Part shown: piece after piece, positions 1 to 8,601 of the stretch
Position numbering within the stretch: position 1 is the stretch's first letter
Layout: each line of letters opens with the position of its first letter
DNA from: an uncultured Veillonella sp.
GTDB taxonomy: Bacteria; Bacillota; Negativicutes; Veillonellales; Veillonellaceae
Reading direction: 5' to 3'
Assembly (NCBI GenBank): GCA_900550455.1
Contig: URSE01000008.1
Coordinates: 1 to 24,416, forward strand
DNA length: 24,416 nucleotides
Position numbers and translations under genes: made by a program
Notes under the pieces: generated by a model
What the model was told of the DNA's origin: nothing
The model's database searches: none
Seen by the model: only the letters and a program-made list of their open reading frames with translations

Positions 1-17
1 CACATCGTGTGATAGCC

Positions 18-56
18 GACCGTCTGGGCAAGCTTTTGTTCAGATGGTCTTTTTTT
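18..56 (+). terminator. Intrinsic terminator for a plus-strand transcript entering from the left
   Basis: A 9-bp stem (18-26 with 41-49, one G-U wobble) closes a 14-nt loop and is followed directly by a run of seven T (50-56). The T-run lies only on the plus-strand side, so it ends a rightward transcript. The gene it serves is left of the window. An in-frame TGA at 10-12 could be its stop codon, but too little sequence is present to say. Confidence 0.75.
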
Positions 57-113
57 ATTGCCATCTCATAGCAAATGCTTCTTTATCTATGTTAAATAGT
101 CTCACGTATGATA

Positions 114-149
114 GTACCCCCTTTACTGGACACTCAGTAAAGGGGGTAC
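114..149. repeat. Long perfect inverted repeat without a T-tail
   Basis: Two perfect 14-nt arms (114-127 and 136-149, GTACCCCCTTTACT and its complement) flank an 8-nt centre. Neither strand has a T-run after the stem, so it is not a typical intrinsic terminator. It lies about 90 nt downstream of the pyk stop codon. It could be a 3'-end-stabilising or processing hairpin for pyk mRNA, or a remnant of insertion-sequence ends. The sequence alone does not decide. Confidence 0.6.
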
Positions 150-237
150 ATATCACCTAAGAGGGTAGTGCTTTTTTATAATCTATTTAGCTTTCGCTTT
201 ACTAGTAGGCTAACCTAACTTGTGCCAATGAAGATTT

Positions 238-1983
238 CTAAAATTCACCCATAAGGCCAGCAAAGACACTGCCACTTTCACCATCGATGGTGATGATTTG
301 CCCATCCTTAATCTTGGTCAAGGCATCCTTACCGCCCAAAATAGCAGGAATGCCAAAGTGAATGGCTGCGATGGCCCCATCAGAGGTAAAGCCATCTTCT
401 ACGGTAACCAAGCCAGCCGCCTTCTTAGCCAAGTCCATATATTCTGGTTCCATGGCTGAAATAACCAAAACATCCCCTTCCTTGAAGTCACTGTGATTAG
501 CATGGTCTTTGGCAAGATATGCGCGGCCTGTAGCAGACTTACGTACACAGCCATTGCCGGATACTAACACTTCCCCAGCCACGTGAACGCGGATCATATT
601 AGTTGTGCCCGAACTACCTGCAGATACACCAGCTGTTACTACCACTAGGTCACCAGAATGAATAAGACCTTCAGCCAAGGATACATTGATAGCTTGGTTT
701 ACCAGTTCATCTGAGTTAGTACAAGTTTCGCCCTTAATGGCCTCTACCCCCCAAAAAAGTTGCATGCGGCGGATGGTAGAATCATGTGGCGTGATGGCCA
801 CAATCCGAGTAGAAGGTCGGTTGCGAGCAATATTAATAGCTGTATGGCCAGATTCTGTGCAAGTTAAAATAGCCTTAGCATCCAAAGACTTAGCTACGGA
901 AACAGCAGCTGTACAAATGGCTTCTGTAGTCATTACCGTATCACGACGGATAATACGACCTTCGTTATTATAAATCTTAGCCGCTTCCGTCACTTCTGCA
1001 ATACGGGTCATTGTTTCTACAGCTTCTACAGGATAAGCACCGTTAGCTGTCTCACCAGAAAGCATAATGGCATCAGTTCCATCCAAAATAGCATTAGCTA
1101 CGTCAGAAGCTTCCGCCCGAGTTGGGCGAGGATTTTGAATCATGGATTCCAGCATTTGTGTAGCTGTGATGACAGGTTTACCCGCTCGGTTACATTTCTC
1201 AATCATCATCTTTTGAAGAACAGGAACCTCTTCCGCAGGGATTTCTACACCCAGATCGCCGCGAGCAACCATGAGCCCATCGGACATTTCTAAAATATCA
1301 TCCAGATTTTTAAGGCCTTCTGCATTTTCAATCTTAGAAATAATCTTAATATCCGCTCCCTCTTCTTCAAAGATACGACGGATGGCCACTACATCTTGTC
1401 CGCGCTGCATAAAGGAAGCCGCTACGAAATCAACCCCTTGTTGACAGCCAAAGCGCAAGTCTTTTTCATCCTGTTCAGATACAGGTGGCAGGCTAAGAGC
1501 TACACCTGGTACTGCGACCCGTTTACGATTGCCAATTTCGCCCGTATTAACAACGCGGGTCAGAATATCTTGCCCTTTTACTTCTAAAACGTTGAGCTTT
1601 ACAAGACCATCAGCCAAGAGAATTTGGTCACCGACGGATACGTCATTTACGAGTCCTTCATGATTTACAGAGGAAATTTCCTCGGTCCCTTCCACATTCC
1701 GAGTAGTGAGGGTAAACTCTTGCCCTTCCTCTAAGAGGACCTTACCCTCCTTAAAGAGGCCCAAGCGTACTTCTGGCCCCTTGGTGTCGAGCATAAGGGC
1801 TACGGGCTTGCCTGTGATGAGGGACGCATCCCTTACCATTTGCATCCGTTCAGCCTGCTCCTCATGGTTGCCATGAGAGAAGTTAAAGCGGGCTACATTC
1901 ATACCTGCATTGAGCAAACGCTCAATGGTGCCCGGCTTATCTGTGCCAGGGCCCATGGTACATACGATTTTAGTACGTTTCAT
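238..1983 (-). CDS. pyk: Pyruvate kinase with extra C-terminal PEP-utiliser-like domain
   Basis: Converts phosphoenolpyruvate and ADP to pyruvate and ATP, the last step of glycolysis, in the cytosol. The TIM-barrel core is intact: NFSHGNHEEQ near residue 34, the catalytic lysine in SKIENAEG (K217) with metal ligands E219 and D243, and the TATQMLESM and LSGETANGAYP signatures (about 273-318). At 581 aa it exceeds the usual 470-480 aa because a mobile PEP-utiliser-like domain follows residue 475, as in the Geobacillus/Bacillus enzymes. In that domain the expected TSHAA motif reads TSDGA (533-537), so the motif histidine is absent. ATG start with AGGAG (1990-1994) 6 nt upstream. It is downstream of dnaE with a 188-nt gap holding two inverted repeats; whether it has its own promoter is unclear. 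Confidence 0.97.
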   Translation of the reverse strand: MKRTKIVCTMGPGTDKPGTIERLLNAGMNVARFNFSHGNHEEQAERMQMVRDASLITGKPVALMLDTKGPEVRLGLFKEGKVLLEEGQEFTLTTRNVEGTEEISSVNHEGLVNDVSVGDQILLADGLVKLNVLEVKGQDILTRVVNTGEIGNRKRVAVPGVALSLPPVSEQDEKDLRFGCQQGVDFVAASFMQRGQDVVAIRRIFEEEGADIKIISKIENAEGLKNLDDILEMSDGLMVARGDLGVEIPAEEVPVLQKMMIEKCNRAGKPVITATQMLESMIQNPRPTRAEASDVANAILDGTDAIMLSGETANGAYPVEAVETMTRIAEVTEAAKIYNNEGRIIRRDTVMTTEAICTAAVSVAKSLDAKAILTCTESGHTAINIARNRPSTRIVAITPHDSTIRRMQLFWGVEAIKGETCTNSDELVNQAINVSLAEGLIHSGDLVVVTAGVSAGSSGTTNMIRVHVAGEVLVSGNGCVRKSATGRAYLAKDHANHSDFKEGDVLVISAMEPEYMDLAKKAAGLVTVEDGFTSDGAIAAIHFGIPAILGGKDALTKIKDGQIITIDGESGSVFAGLMGEF

Positions 1984-2082
1984 AATATACTCCTAAGCTT
2001 AATGTATTTATTACGGAAAGTAATTATAGCTTTAGTATACAAGCTCTATCCTCTATCTGACTACAGGAAACCTGATAATTTA

Positions 2083-2100
2083 TTTCATAATCTTATGAAA
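2083..2100. promoter_or_regulatory. 18-bp palindrome in the dnaE-pyk gap (possible operator)
   Basis: TTTCATAA-TC-TTATGAAA is a perfect palindrome with 8-bp arms, about 100 nt upstream of the pyk start codon. AT-rich perfect palindromes of this size are often operators. It does not clearly match a Rex, CRP/FNR or CcpA site. The right arm shares its last three bases with the next inverted repeat (2098-2123). No confident -10/-35 pair was found here, so the role is inferred. Confidence 0.4.
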
Positions 2101-2123
2101 GTTGTGCCAGATCTAGCAACTTT
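2098..2123. repeat. Inverted repeat AAAGTTG/CAACTTT in the dnaE-pyk gap
   Basis: Seven-bp arms (2098-2104 and 2117-2123) enclose a 12-nt loop. It lies about 50 nt downstream of the dnaE stop codon on the transcribed strand and is not followed by a T-run there, so it is a weak terminator at best. It overlaps the adjacent palindrome by 3 nt, so the two structures could compete. Confidence 0.4.
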
Positions 2124-2171
2124 TATCGGTCTATGTTTCACCTTAAAAAGTGCCTGTGATGACCCATAAGA

Positions 2172-5100
2172 TTATGTAAGCTCTACCGATCCAGGACCTA
2201 ATACCTTCTCAATAGCCGCAATGGATTCAGGATCAGGATCAAAACAAAGATTCTTAGGTAGAGGAATAGACTTTTTCTGCTTATGTAGATAGAGGGTGCA
2301 AGGCCGTTGGCCTGGTGCCGCTGCCAAAATTTTCTTGAGTGCCTCTGAATGTTGCGGCGTATCGAAGGCCGGTTTAATATGAATAGCCACCTGCCGTACT
2401 TGTTCATAATTGACCTTAAGAGGGGCCACTCGGTCAGCGATAATTTGTAATCCCTTTTCATCTGCATCTACACGGCCCTTAACTTTTACCGCCATATCTG
2501 GAGCAATGAAGCCCTGGCTAGAGGCATAGGCCTTAGGAAAGACTACCACATCCACGGATCCGGTGAAATCCTCTAGGCGAATATTAGCCATAGCATCGTT
2601 ACGTTTAGTCAACCGAGTTACCGCATTAGCAATCAGTCCACCTACCACTATGGATTGGCCATCAAATTTTTCAGGGTTCTCTAGGAGCTTACCGATTTCA
2701 AAGAGACCTTCCATTTCCTTTTGATAGGAATCCAGGGGATGGCCCGTAATATAGAAGCCCGTATAATCCTTTTCATCCCGCAATTTATCTTCTTCAGGGA
2801 AATCAGCCGTCTGAGGAATAGCTAATTGATCGACAGCCTCCTCCATATCTCCAAAGAGAGACATCGTCCCCATCGCTTGATCCTTCTGGCTTTTTGCCCC
2901 AATGGCTTGTGCATTTTCATAGACCTGTATCAACTGATTGCGGTTTTCTGGGAAGGAATCCATAGCTCCACAACGAATCAAGCTTTCAAGAAGACGCTTG
3001 TTGACCACCCGGTAATTAACCCGCTTACAAAAGTCCAAAATGGATGAGTAGGTCCCATGTATCTGCCGTTCACGAATGAGGTCATCAATGGCGGCATCCC
3101 CTACATTCTTGATGCCTCCTAAGCCAAAGCGAATAGCCTTTTCCTGCACAGTAAAGGCCCTATCGGAATAGTTAATATCGGGCCCTAAGACCTCATAGCC
3201 ATGCTTCTTACATTCATTGATATAATAGGTAATCTTATCCCGGTTCCCCATAAAAGACGTCATGGTAGCGGCCATGAATTCAGGGAAGAAGTGGGCCTTA
3301 AGGTAGGCCGTTTGGTAGGCAATATAGGCATAAGCTGCGGAGTGAGACTTGTTAAAACCATAGCCGGCGAAGTATAAGAGCAAGTCAAAAACCTGGTTGG
3401 CTATGTCTTGGTCTACATGATTCTTTTGGCAACCTTCTAGGAAACCCTCCCGTTGTGCTTTCAGGATGGATTCCTTCTTCTTACCCATAGCCCGTCGCAT
3501 AAGGTCAGCTTGCCCCAAAGAAAATCCTCCCAAGGCAGAGGCAATCTGCATAACCTGTTCCTGGTAGAGGATAACCCCATAGGTATCCTTCAGAATAGGC
3601 TCTAAAAGGGGGTGGAGGTAAGTTACCTCCTGCTCCCCATGGCGGGACTTGATGAAGTCTGACACCATGCCAGACCCCAAAGGACCCGGCCGATAAAGGG
3701 CCACAAGAGGGATTAAGTCTTCAAAATGTTCAGGCTTTAAATCCATAACCAGGCGGGTAATACCTTCCGATTCCAATTGGAAGACTCCCGGTGTATCCCC
3801 TTGAGTGAGGAGGTCACAAGCAGCCTTATCATCTAAAGGAATCGCATCTAAATCTAAATCAATCCCTCGATTTTGCTTGATAAGAGCCAATGCATCCCCC
3901 ATAACAGTCAGGGTGCGCAAGCCCAAAAAGTCCATCTTGAGGAGGCCCAATTCTTCGATATTGTCCTTATCATATTGGGTAACAAAGCCCTCTTCATTAG
4001 AGTTCTGTACCGGTACGTGGTCATCCAAAGGATCGGCGGAAATTACAACCCCCGCTGCATGAGTAGAGGAGTTTCTAGCAATCCCTTCCAATTTACGACC
4101 AAAGTCAAAGAGCTCTTGTACCTGTGGATCAGACTCATATAGAGCCTTGAGCTCCTTGGTCTCCAAGGCCTTGTCCAGAGTGATCCCCAATTCATTAGGA
4201 ATAAGCTTGGCAATACGGTTTACCTCGGCAAGAGGCAGGTCCATGACCCGACCTACATCGCGGATAACCGCACGGGCTGCCTCCGTTCCAAAGGTAATGA
4301 TTTGGGATACCCGTTCCTGTCCATACTTCCTGGTTACATACTCAATGGCTTTGCCCCGCCGTTCGTAGTCAAAATCGATATCAATATCCGGCATGGATAC
4401 CCGTTCTGGATTGAGGAAGCGTTCGAAGAGGAGATTATATTTTAGGGGATCAAGACCCGTAATACCCAAGAGATAGGCTACTACAGAACCTGCTGCAGAC
4501 CCCCGACCGGGGCCCACCAAGATGCCATGATCCCGTGAATATTTAACATAATCCCAAACGATGAGGAAGTAATCCTCAAAGCCCATGTGGCCGATAACAC
4601 CAAGTTCATAATCTAAGCGTTCCTGGAGTTCTGGGAACATAGTTCCATAGAGGCGGGGGATTTCTGCCTCGCAGACCTTACGCAAGTAAGTTTTTGCCGT
4701 CTCTCCTTCTGGTACATCAAAGTGAGGTAGGTGGTGTTCATCAAAATTAAAGACCACATTACAACGTTCCGCTATAGCCAAGGTGTTCTCCATCGCCCCT
4801 GGGATATGGCCAAAAAGTTGATCCATTTCATCTCCAGACTTGAGGTAGAACTGATCATTAGGGAACTTCATCCGGTCTTCTTCCGCCCGGCGCCGTCCTG
4901 TGGATATACATACCTTGATATCTTGGGCGTCCGCATCCTCCTGATTGACATAGTGAAAGTCATTGGATGCCACTAAGCCTAGGCCGTATTCATCAGCCAA
5001 TTGAATCAAAGCCTCCTGGGCCTTGAGCTCTTCTGGAAGGCCGTGGTTTTGAATTTCTAAGAAGAAGTTATCAGGTCCAAAGGTATCCTTATACCACTCT

Positions 5101-5579
5101 ATGGCCTGGCGAGCCCCCTCCAGATTGTCCTGCAGTATAAGCTGAGGGATTTCCCCTTGAATACAGGCGGATAGGGCAATGATTCCCTTGGCATATTGAG
5201 CTAAGAGTTCATGGTCAGCCCGCGGTCTAAAGTGAAAACCCTCCGTAGAGGCCTTAGATACGATTTTAACCAGATTACGGTAGCCCTCCATAGTCTCTGC
5301 GAGCAGGACCAAATGTTTAAGGCGCTCCCGTGACCTTCCTTCTGGTTTATCAAAGCGAGAGCCTGCTGTCACATAGACCTCACAGCCAATGATTGGCTTA
5401 AGACCAGCTGCCTTAGCAGCCTTATAAAACTTAATAGCCGCATACATATTACCGTGATCGGTAACAGCAATAGCTGATTGTCCTAATTCAACGGCCCGCT
5501 TAACCAAATCATCGATGCGGCTAATGCCATCTAAGAGGCTATATTCTGTATGGCTATGTAAGTGCACAAAAGGTTTCAT
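2172..5579 (-). CDS. dnaE: DNA polymerase III alpha subunit (DnaE)
   Basis: Catalytic subunit of the replicative DNA polymerase. The N-terminal PHP domain (about 1-230) keeps its metal-ligand motifs: HLHSHTEYS (6-13), TDHG (40-43), GCEVYV (65-70) and NDFHY (206-210). The polymerase core has GPGRGSAAGS (356-365) and the catalytic aspartates in PDIDIDFD (D400, D402) and KMDFLG (D550). A helix-hairpin-helix region and an OB-fold (about 980-1060) follow. At 1135 aa it is full length for DnaE, and it is clearly not PolC. ATG start with AGGAGG (5588-5593) 8 nt upstream; this Shine-Dalgarno sequence overlaps the stop codon of the preceding metallopeptidase gene, so the two genes are almost certainly cotranscribed. 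In E. coli DnaE the PHP ligands are degenerate; here they look intact. Confidence 0.98.
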   Translation of the reverse strand: MKPFVHLHSHTEYSLLDGISRIDDLVKRAVELGQSAIAVTDHGNMYAAIKFYKAAKAAGLKPIIGCEVYVTAGSRFDKPEGRSRERLKHLVLLAETMEGYRNLVKIVSKASTEGFHFRPRADHELLAQYAKGIIALSACIQGEIPQLILQDNLEGARQAIEWYKDTFGPDNFFLEIQNHGLPEELKAQEALIQLADEYGLGLVASNDFHYVNQEDADAQDIKVCISTGRRRAEEDRMKFPNDQFYLKSGDEMDQLFGHIPGAMENTLAIAERCNVVFNFDEHHLPHFDVPEGETAKTYLRKVCEAEIPRLYGTMFPELQERLDYELGVIGHMGFEDYFLIVWDYVKYSRDHGILVGPGRGSAAGSVVAYLLGITGLDPLKYNLLFERFLNPERVSMPDIDIDFDYERRGKAIEYVTRKYGQERVSQIITFGTEAARAVIRDVGRVMDLPLAEVNRIAKLIPNELGITLDKALETKELKALYESDPQVQELFDFGRKLEGIARNSSTHAAGVVISADPLDDHVPVQNSNEEGFVTQYDKDNIEELGLLKMDFLGLRTLTVMGDALALIKQNRGIDLDLDAIPLDDKAACDLLTQGDTPGVFQLESEGITRLVMDLKPEHFEDLIPLVALYRPGPLGSGMVSDFIKSRHGEQEVTYLHPLLEPILKDTYGVILYQEQVMQIASALGGFSLGQADLMRRAMGKKKESILKAQREGFLEGCQKNHVDQDIANQVFDLLLYFAGYGFNKSHSAAYAYIAYQTAYLKAHFFPEFMAATMTSFMGNRDKITYYINECKKHGYEVLGPDINYSDRAFTVQEKAIRFGLGGIKNVGDAAIDDLIRERQIHGTYSSILDFCKRVNYRVVNKRLLESLIRCGAMDSFPENRNQLIQVYENAQAIGAKSQKDQAMGTMSLFGDMEEAVDQLAIPQTADFPEEDKLRDEKDYTGFYITGHPLDSYQKEMEGLFEIGKLLENPEKFDGQSIVVGGLIANAVTRLTKRNDAMANIRLEDFTGSVDVVVFPKAYASSQGFIAPDMAVKVKGRVDADEKGLQIIADRVAPLKVNYEQVRQVAIHIKPAFDTPQHSEALKKILAAAPGQRPCTLYLHKQKKSIPLPKNLCFDPDPESIAAIEKVLGPGSVELT

Positions 5580-5590
5580 ATCCTAGCCTC

Positions 5591-6340
5591 CTAGTTACCA
5601 TGCAAGTAAAAATATGTATTTAAGGCCTTCTTACGGGCCTTCCAATCTGGTAAAAAATGAGCTACCACAGTGTGAAAGGCCTTGCTGTGATTAGCATGTA
5701 CAAAATGAGCATACTCATGAACCATAACATATTCGATAAAGGATTCCGGCCCTTCGATTAGCCGGGTATTCATGTTGATTAACTCCTTCGCAGGCGTACA
5801 AGACCCCCAACGGCTAGTCATCCGTCGCTGACGCAACTTAGCCAAGGGCACCTCATAACCTCGCTGGCGAAATCGTTCATAAACCCGTTTAGACCAGGCC
5901 TTAAAGACCCTCTCACCCAAGCTTCGTAAGTAGCTGTCAAAGGCCTTAAAGCGCTGGTCTTTTGAGGTAGGATCCTTCACGAAAAGATAGAGGGTATCCT
6001 TGCCATCAAAAGCACCATAGGCAGATCCAGACCTCTGTAGGACTTCTACCTGCAGGTGGACCTCCTTACCTAGGATAGTCGTCTTCTCTCCTGTCACATA
6101 CAAGCGTGGAGACCCTTGATTAACCGCTATTGATTTAAACTTAGCTTGGGCCCGCTTAATGAAGGGCATCTGCTCGATGATAAAGGACTCTATTCTCGTC
6201 AGAGGTACATAGGGAGAAGCAGATAGATGGAGGCACCCATCAGGATGAATGCGAAGATTGATATTCTTAACCCTTTTTTGAGTCAAAGTATAGGTTAAAG
6301 ACTCTCCCCCGTAGGTTATCTGTCCTTGGTAAGTCGTCAT
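5591..6340 (-). CDS. YgjP-type (DUF45) zinc metallopeptidase
   Basis: Predicted cytosolic zinc-dependent hydrolase of the YgjP/DUF45 family; the physiological substrate of the family is poorly defined. The C-terminal half carries the family signature: RWGSC (177-181), then HEYAH (H208, E209, H212), and a third likely ligand at H218 in NHSKAFH. The N-terminal half (about 1-110) is a beta-rich region typical of the family. No signal peptide or membrane segment is visible. At 249 aa it is of usual length. ATG start with a strong GGAGGG about 10 nt upstream. It ends 11 nt before dnaE and is the first gene of that unit. The link to dnaE may only be shared transcription. Confidence 0.88.
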   Translation of the reverse strand: MTTYQGQITYGGESLTYTLTQKRVKNINLRIHPDGCLHLSASPYVPLTRIESFIIEQMPFIKRAQAKFKSIAVNQGSPRLYVTGEKTTILGKEVHLQVEVLQRSGSAYGAFDGKDTLYLFVKDPTSKDQRFKAFDSYLRSLGERVFKAWSKRVYERFRQRGYEVPLAKLRQRRMTSRWGSCTPAKELINMNTRLIEGPESFIEYVMVHEYAHFVHANHSKAFHTVVAHFLPDWKARKKALNTYFYLHGN

Positions 6341-6427
6341 AGGATATCTTCCCTCCTTTCCACAGTTATACTCCCTTGGCTTATCTCGAAAGAGGCCTTA
6401 TCCAATAGGAAAAGTAATACATTCATT

Positions 6428-6436
6428 ATTATACCA
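6428..6436 (-). promoter_or_regulatory. Extended -10 promoter for the metallopeptidase-dnaE unit
   Basis: On the minus strand TGGTATAAT is a perfect -10 with an upstream TG. A -35 at the usual distance would fall in the typA terminator stem and is a poor match. The predicted start is near 6421, giving a leader of about 80 nt before the ATG at 6340. Confidence 0.6.
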
Positions 6437-6442
6437 TGATAA

Positions 6443-6474
6443 GAAGAAGCCCTCTCCGAAGAGAGGGCTTCTTT
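6443..6474 (-). terminator. typA terminator with UUCG tetraloop
   Basis: An 11-bp perfect stem (6446-6456 with 6461-6471), extended by two A-T pairs and a wobble, closes on a 4-nt loop that reads C(UUCG)G on the minus strand, an exceptionally stable tetraloop. A T-rich stretch (TTCTTCTTATC) follows on the minus strand. It starts about 60 nt after the typA stop. The plus side is also T-rich, so it may act in both directions. Confidence 0.85.
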
Positions 6475-6531
6475 GTTAAGAGTAGTAACACAATACGTGA
6501 AGACCGTTTACATAGGCTAGAACTATTCAGT

Positions 6532-8343
6532 TTATTTAGCTTGCTTAGCTGCTTTTGCACGAGCAGACTTATCCAAGATAGTCTTGCGGATACGAATATT
6601 TTCTGGTGTTACTTCTACTAGCTCATCATCATTGATCCATTCCAAAGCTTGTTCCAAAGAGAGAATTCGAGGAGGAGTCAAGCGAACTGCTTCATCGGAA
6701 GAGGAAGAACGCATGTTAGTAACATGCTTTTTCTTACATGGGTTAACATCCATATCGAGTTCGCGAGCATTTTCACCGATTACTTGTCCAGCGTATACAG
6801 GTACGTTTGGACCAAGGAAGAGAACGCCACGGTCTTGAACAGAGTTCAAGCCATATGGGGTTGTTTCACCATCTTCAAAGGCTACCAAAGCACCACGTGT
6901 ACGGCCTGGGATTTCACCCTTATATGGAGCATACCCATGGAAGACATGGTTCATGATGCCGTTACCCTTAGTAGCTGTAAGGAATTGAGCCCGGAAGCCG
7001 ATGAGCCCACGAGCAGGCACAACGAATTCCATGCGGATATAACCAGCAGTTTCCACCATATTCACCAAGTCGCCCTTACGAACGCCAAGGGATTCCATAA
7101 CAGTACCCATAAATTCTTGTGGTACGTCAATGGTCAGGTTTTCCAATGGTTCACATAATTGGCCATTAACTTCTTTGAAGATTACGCGAGGTTTACCAAC
7201 TTGTAATTCATAGCCTTCACGGCGCATAGTTTCAATCAAGACAGCCAAGTGCAATTCGCCACGGCCAGATACCTTAAATTGGTCAGCAGAATCAGTTTCT
7301 TCCACCTTCATAGCCACGTTTGTTTCAATTTCGCGGAAGAGGCGATCACGCAAATGACGGGATGTTACGAAATCACCTTCACGACCAGCGAATGGAGAGT
7401 TATTGACAGAGAACATCATGGACAAAGTTGGTTCGTCGATGGTGAGCATTGGCAATGCTTCTGGATTTTCAGGGTCTGCAACCGTTTCGCCGATGTTGAT
7501 ATCTTCAATACCCGCGAAAGCAATGATGTCCCCTACCAAAGCTTCATCAGTTTCAACTCGTTGTAAACCATTGTAGGTATAGAGTTTGCCAATACGGCCT
7601 TTACGAGTTTCTTCCCCGTTCATAACCACAACTTGTTGGCCTGCTTTCATCTTACCGCGAACCACACGGCCTACTGCGATTTTACCGATGAAATTATCAT
7701 AATCGAGGGTAGTTGTCATGAATTGAAGAGGACCTTCAGCATCGCCTTCTGGAGCTGGGATTTCTTTGATCAAGGTTTCGAACAAGGGTTGCATATCAAC
7801 AGCTTCGTCATCCCAGTTTGTTTTAGCCACGCCGGACCGAGCAGATGCATAAACTACAGGGAAGTCAAGTTGTTCATCGTTAGCTTCTAGCTCCATGAAG
7901 AGTTCAAGGACTTCATCTTCTACGTCTTTAACACGTTGGTCAGGACGGTCAATCTTGTTGACAACAACGATAGGTTTCAAACCTTGTTCCAAAGCCTTCC
8001 GCAATACATATTTGGTTTGTGGCATTGGACCTTCGAAAGCATCTACCAATAGGAGTACGCCATCAACCATGTTAAGAACCCGTTCTACTTCGCCACCGAA
8101 GTCAGCATGGCCTGGGGTATCCACGATGTTAATTTTAATGCCGTTGTGCATAACCGCCGTATTTTTAGACAAGATGGTAATCCCACGTTCCCGTTCCAAG
8201 TCGTTGGAGTCCATTACACGTTCAGCCACTTTTTCATTTTCACGGAATACGTGACTTTGTTTCAACAATGCGTCAACCAAGGTCGTTTTACCATGGTCAA
8301 CGTGGGCGATAATCGCTACATTACGAAGATTTTCGCGAATCAT
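6532..8343 (-). CDS. typA: Ribosome-associated GTPase TypA/BipA
   Basis: Translational GTPase of the EF-G/LepA class that binds the ribosome and helps large-subunit assembly and stress adaptation, especially in the cold. All G motifs are visible: AHVDHGKT (13-20), RGITI (53-57), DTPGH (75-79), NKID (129-132) and a SAR-type G5 near 167. The EF-G-like domains II, III and V follow, and the TypA-specific C-terminal domain has the GTRGALVAFEDGE region. At 603 aa it matches the family (E. coli 607). ATG start with AGGAGG a few nt upstream. It is transcribed alone: a promoter at 8449-8457 and a tetraloop terminator at 6443-6474 bracket it. The predicted leader of about 100 nt could support post-transcriptional control. 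Confidence 0.98.
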   Translation of the reverse strand: MIRENLRNVAIIAHVDHGKTTLVDALLKQSHVFRENEKVAERVMDSNDLERERGITILSKNTAVMHNGIKINIVDTPGHADFGGEVERVLNMVDGVLLLVDAFEGPMPQTKYVLRKALEQGLKPIVVVNKIDRPDQRVKDVEDEVLELFMELEANDEQLDFPVVYASARSGVAKTNWDDEAVDMQPLFETLIKEIPAPEGDAEGPLQFMTTTLDYDNFIGKIAVGRVVRGKMKAGQQVVVMNGEETRKGRIGKLYTYNGLQRVETDEALVGDIIAFAGIEDINIGETVADPENPEALPMLTIDEPTLSMMFSVNNSPFAGREGDFVTSRHLRDRLFREIETNVAMKVEETDSADQFKVSGRGELHLAVLIETMRREGYELQVGKPRVIFKEVNGQLCEPLENLTIDVPQEFMGTVMESLGVRKGDLVNMVETAGYIRMEFVVPARGLIGFRAQFLTATKGNGIMNHVFHGYAPYKGEIPGRTRGALVAFEDGETTPYGLNSVQDRGVLFLGPNVPVYAGQVIGENARELDMDVNPCKKKHVTNMRSSSSDEAVRLTPPRILSLEQALEWINDDELVEVTPENIRIRKTILDKSARAKAAKQAK

Positions 8344-8448
8344 ACTTCCTCCTAAGTAAACTCTGATGACAGCCTATATAACTCTCTATATAAGATCGAT
8401 TTCCCCCTTACCAGGAAGGGCAATCCAATCATCCTTAAATAACGATTT

Positions 8449-8457
8449 ATTATAGCA
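8449..8457 (-). promoter_or_regulatory. Extended -10 promoter of typA
   Basis: TGCTATAAT on the minus strand is a perfect extended -10. The -35 region at 17-18 nt is poor. The predicted start is near 8442, about 100 nt before the ATG. The leader holds a small hairpin with CCCTT/AAGGG arms (8405-8409 and 8416-8420). The same nonamer occurs before the barnase gene. Confidence 0.7.
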
Positions 8458-8513
8458 TATAATGCCATTCATGGCTATGCACATATCCTAGTTCACCCTT
8501 GAATCCAAGGCTC

Positions 8514-8551
8514 AAAAAAGCCTCTGCCTAGTAAAATCACTAGGCAGAGGC
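8514..8551 (-). terminator. Terminator of the murB operon
   Basis: A perfect 13-bp stem (8520-8532 with 8539-8551) has a 6-nt loop and, on the minus strand, is followed by six T (8514-8519). It lies 50 nt past the murB stop and separates that unit from the typA promoter. Confidence 0.93.
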
Positions 8552-8601
8552 AAGAAAATTTATCCAGAGTCATGAAATGGTCCTATGAGGCTAAGAAATT
8601 C

